Shown here: one piece after another, positions 63,327-64,000 of the stretch
Layout of the letters: each line of letters starts with the position of its first letter
Numbering within the stretch: the stretch's first letter is position 1
Origin: Bradyrhizobium sp. CCGB12
GTDB lineage: Bacteria > Pseudomonadota > Alphaproteobacteria > Rhizobiales > Xanthobacteraceae
Direction of reading: 5' to 3'
Assembly (NCBI RefSeq): GCF_024199845.1
Contig: NZ_JANADO010000001.1
Location: forward strand, 4,960,001-5,024,000
DNA: 64,000 nt
Position numbers and translations under genes: made by a program
Notes under the pieces: generated by a model
The model's database searches: none
Seen by the model: the letters and a program-made list of their open reading frames with translations, nothing else
Told to the model about the DNA's origin: nothing

Positions 63327-63893
63327 ATGGGCCGCGGACTAACACGTCGTCATGCACAGCCGCGTTGGCTACCGATTCTCTTGATAAGTTCTGCGCTGAT
63401 CGTGTCGAGCGTCGATGCTTGCCGCGCTCAGTGCGTCGAATTTGCGGACCGCGCCTCGCAACTCGAACTCGACACCTTCGTGAAATCGCCCTCCTCGCTT
63501 CTGGAGCGACTGCGCAATGACAAGGAGAAGCTGCGGTATCGGCTCGCGACCTATATCGCGACGAATCCGTCGGTGCTGCCGTCCGTCCAGACGCTCATCT
63601 CGGCCTCGGCTTCGACCGATCGCTCGTCCATCGGCGCCGCGCTGCGCATTGCCGAAGGACGATGCACGTCTAAGAAGCCGGACGCTGCGCGCAAGATCAG
63701 GGATTTCGTGCAGCGAATCGGCGATCTCAACGTGCAAGCCGGTTATTCCGCCGCGGGAGAGGACGATCCCGGCGTCCAGGCACAATCGCAGGACAAGGGA
63801 GCGGCGCAACCACCCCGGGGCACTGGCCTGCTCGACGGCGAATGGAAGACCAAGTTGGCCAATCCATTCAAGCCCGTTCCCATTCCGCAATGA
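63327..63893 (+). CDS. Exported protein of unknown function at the edge of the polysaccharide locus
   Basis: A 188-residue protein with a basic N-terminus and a signal helix (about residues 13-33, WLPILLISSALIVSS, ending near CRAQC). The mature part is helical and polar: FVKSPSSLLERLRNDKEKLR, then YIATNPSVLPSVQTLISAS, and ends GLLDGEWKTKLANPFKPVPI. AAGGAA precedes the ATG at 63327; a longer in-frame start is possible. I do not recognise the family. Its place next to polysaccharide genes suggests an envelope or export accessory role. Confidence 0.7.
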   Translation: MGRGLTRRHAQPRWLPILLISSALIVSSVDACRAQCVEFADRASQLELDTFVKSPSSLLERLRNDKEKLRYRLATYIATNPSVLPSVQTLISASASTDRSSIGAALRIAEGRCTSKKPDAARKIRDFVQRIGDLNVQAGYSAAGEDDPGVQAQSQDKGAAQPPRGTGLLDGEWKTKLANPFKPVPIPQ

Positions 63894-63923
63894 TCATGAC
63901 CGTCAAAGGCAGCGAATTAGCAA

Positions 63924-64000
63924 ATGTATCAGCCTAGAGAACATTTCCAGTCGGGACACCGATTCGGCATCGAATTCGGCGGGGCGGTCCTCAGCTTCGA
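63924..64000 (+). CDS. Start of a coding region cut by the right edge
   Basis: An open frame of 25 codons starting with ATG at 63924 (MYQPREHFQSGHRFGIEFGG) runs without a stop to the window end, 30 bases after the 188-residue gene. The polar, His-rich start fits a soluble N-terminal region such as that of a polysaccharide co-polymerase, but nothing proves it. Confidence 0.35.
   Translation, partial: MYQPREHFQSGHRFGIEFGGAVLSF

Overview
The window looks like chromosomal DNA of an alphaproteobacterium of the Bradyrhizobium / Nitrobacteraceae type. This is inferred from the high GC, the protein flavour (HemE, PaoABC, VanA/VanB, CsbD, PhyR/EcfG-type promoters) and several families of short palindromic intergenic repeats typical of that group. 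No rRNA, tRNA, CRISPR array, transposase or phage gene was recognised. Gene starts were chosen from ribosome binding sites and family lengths.

The left two thirds (1-41,200) is a mixed metabolic and housekeeping region. In order it holds: an MFS transporter (cut by the window edge); a DUF2809 membrane protein; a YcaQ-type DNA glycosylase; two small exported or membrane proteins; a periplasmic caspase-like protein divergent from an OmpA-family protein with two CRP-like sites between them; a GT39 glycosyltransferase; a FecR-domain protein coupled to an outer-membrane beta-barrel; two VOC proteins, a cupin, CsbD and an FKBP isomerase; a PaoABC-type molybdenum aldehyde oxidoreductase; a gamma-glutamyltransferase; TrhO and SlyX; a diguanylate cyclase; a small EcfG-type stress gene; HemE and a divergent HemC; a TetR/GMC/NTF2 group; a MarR/flavin monooxygenase pair; a GGDEF-EAL protein; a Rieske oxygenase-GntR-reductase operon; phosphoglucomutase; a lytic transglycosylase; a PhoB-type response regulator; an MBL-fold hydrolase and an aldose-epimerase-like protein.

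From about 41,300 to the right edge the window is a surface or exopolysaccharide locus. It has four GT4 glycosyltransferases, two Wzx-type flippases, a Wzy-like polymerase/ligase, four acyltransferase-3 proteins, a pyruvyltransferase, a Sec-exported clan-A glycoside hydrolase, and a 1302-residue protein. That large protein joins a related glycosidase domain to four exact-length 166-residue repeats and an RTX/type I secretion-like C-terminus. Phosphoglucomutase just upstream would feed nucleotide-sugar precursors. The intergenic regions of this locus look AT-richer than the coding DNA and carry inverted repeats and a shared CACTCGCGA motif, suggesting common regulation. The co-polymerase and export genes of the pathway are not in the window and may lie beyond the right edge.

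The best candidate for an undescribed system is this polysaccharide locus with its paired glycosidases, one exported by Sec and one apparently by type I secretion, the latter carrying a hierarchical repeat array and a structured mRNA leader.
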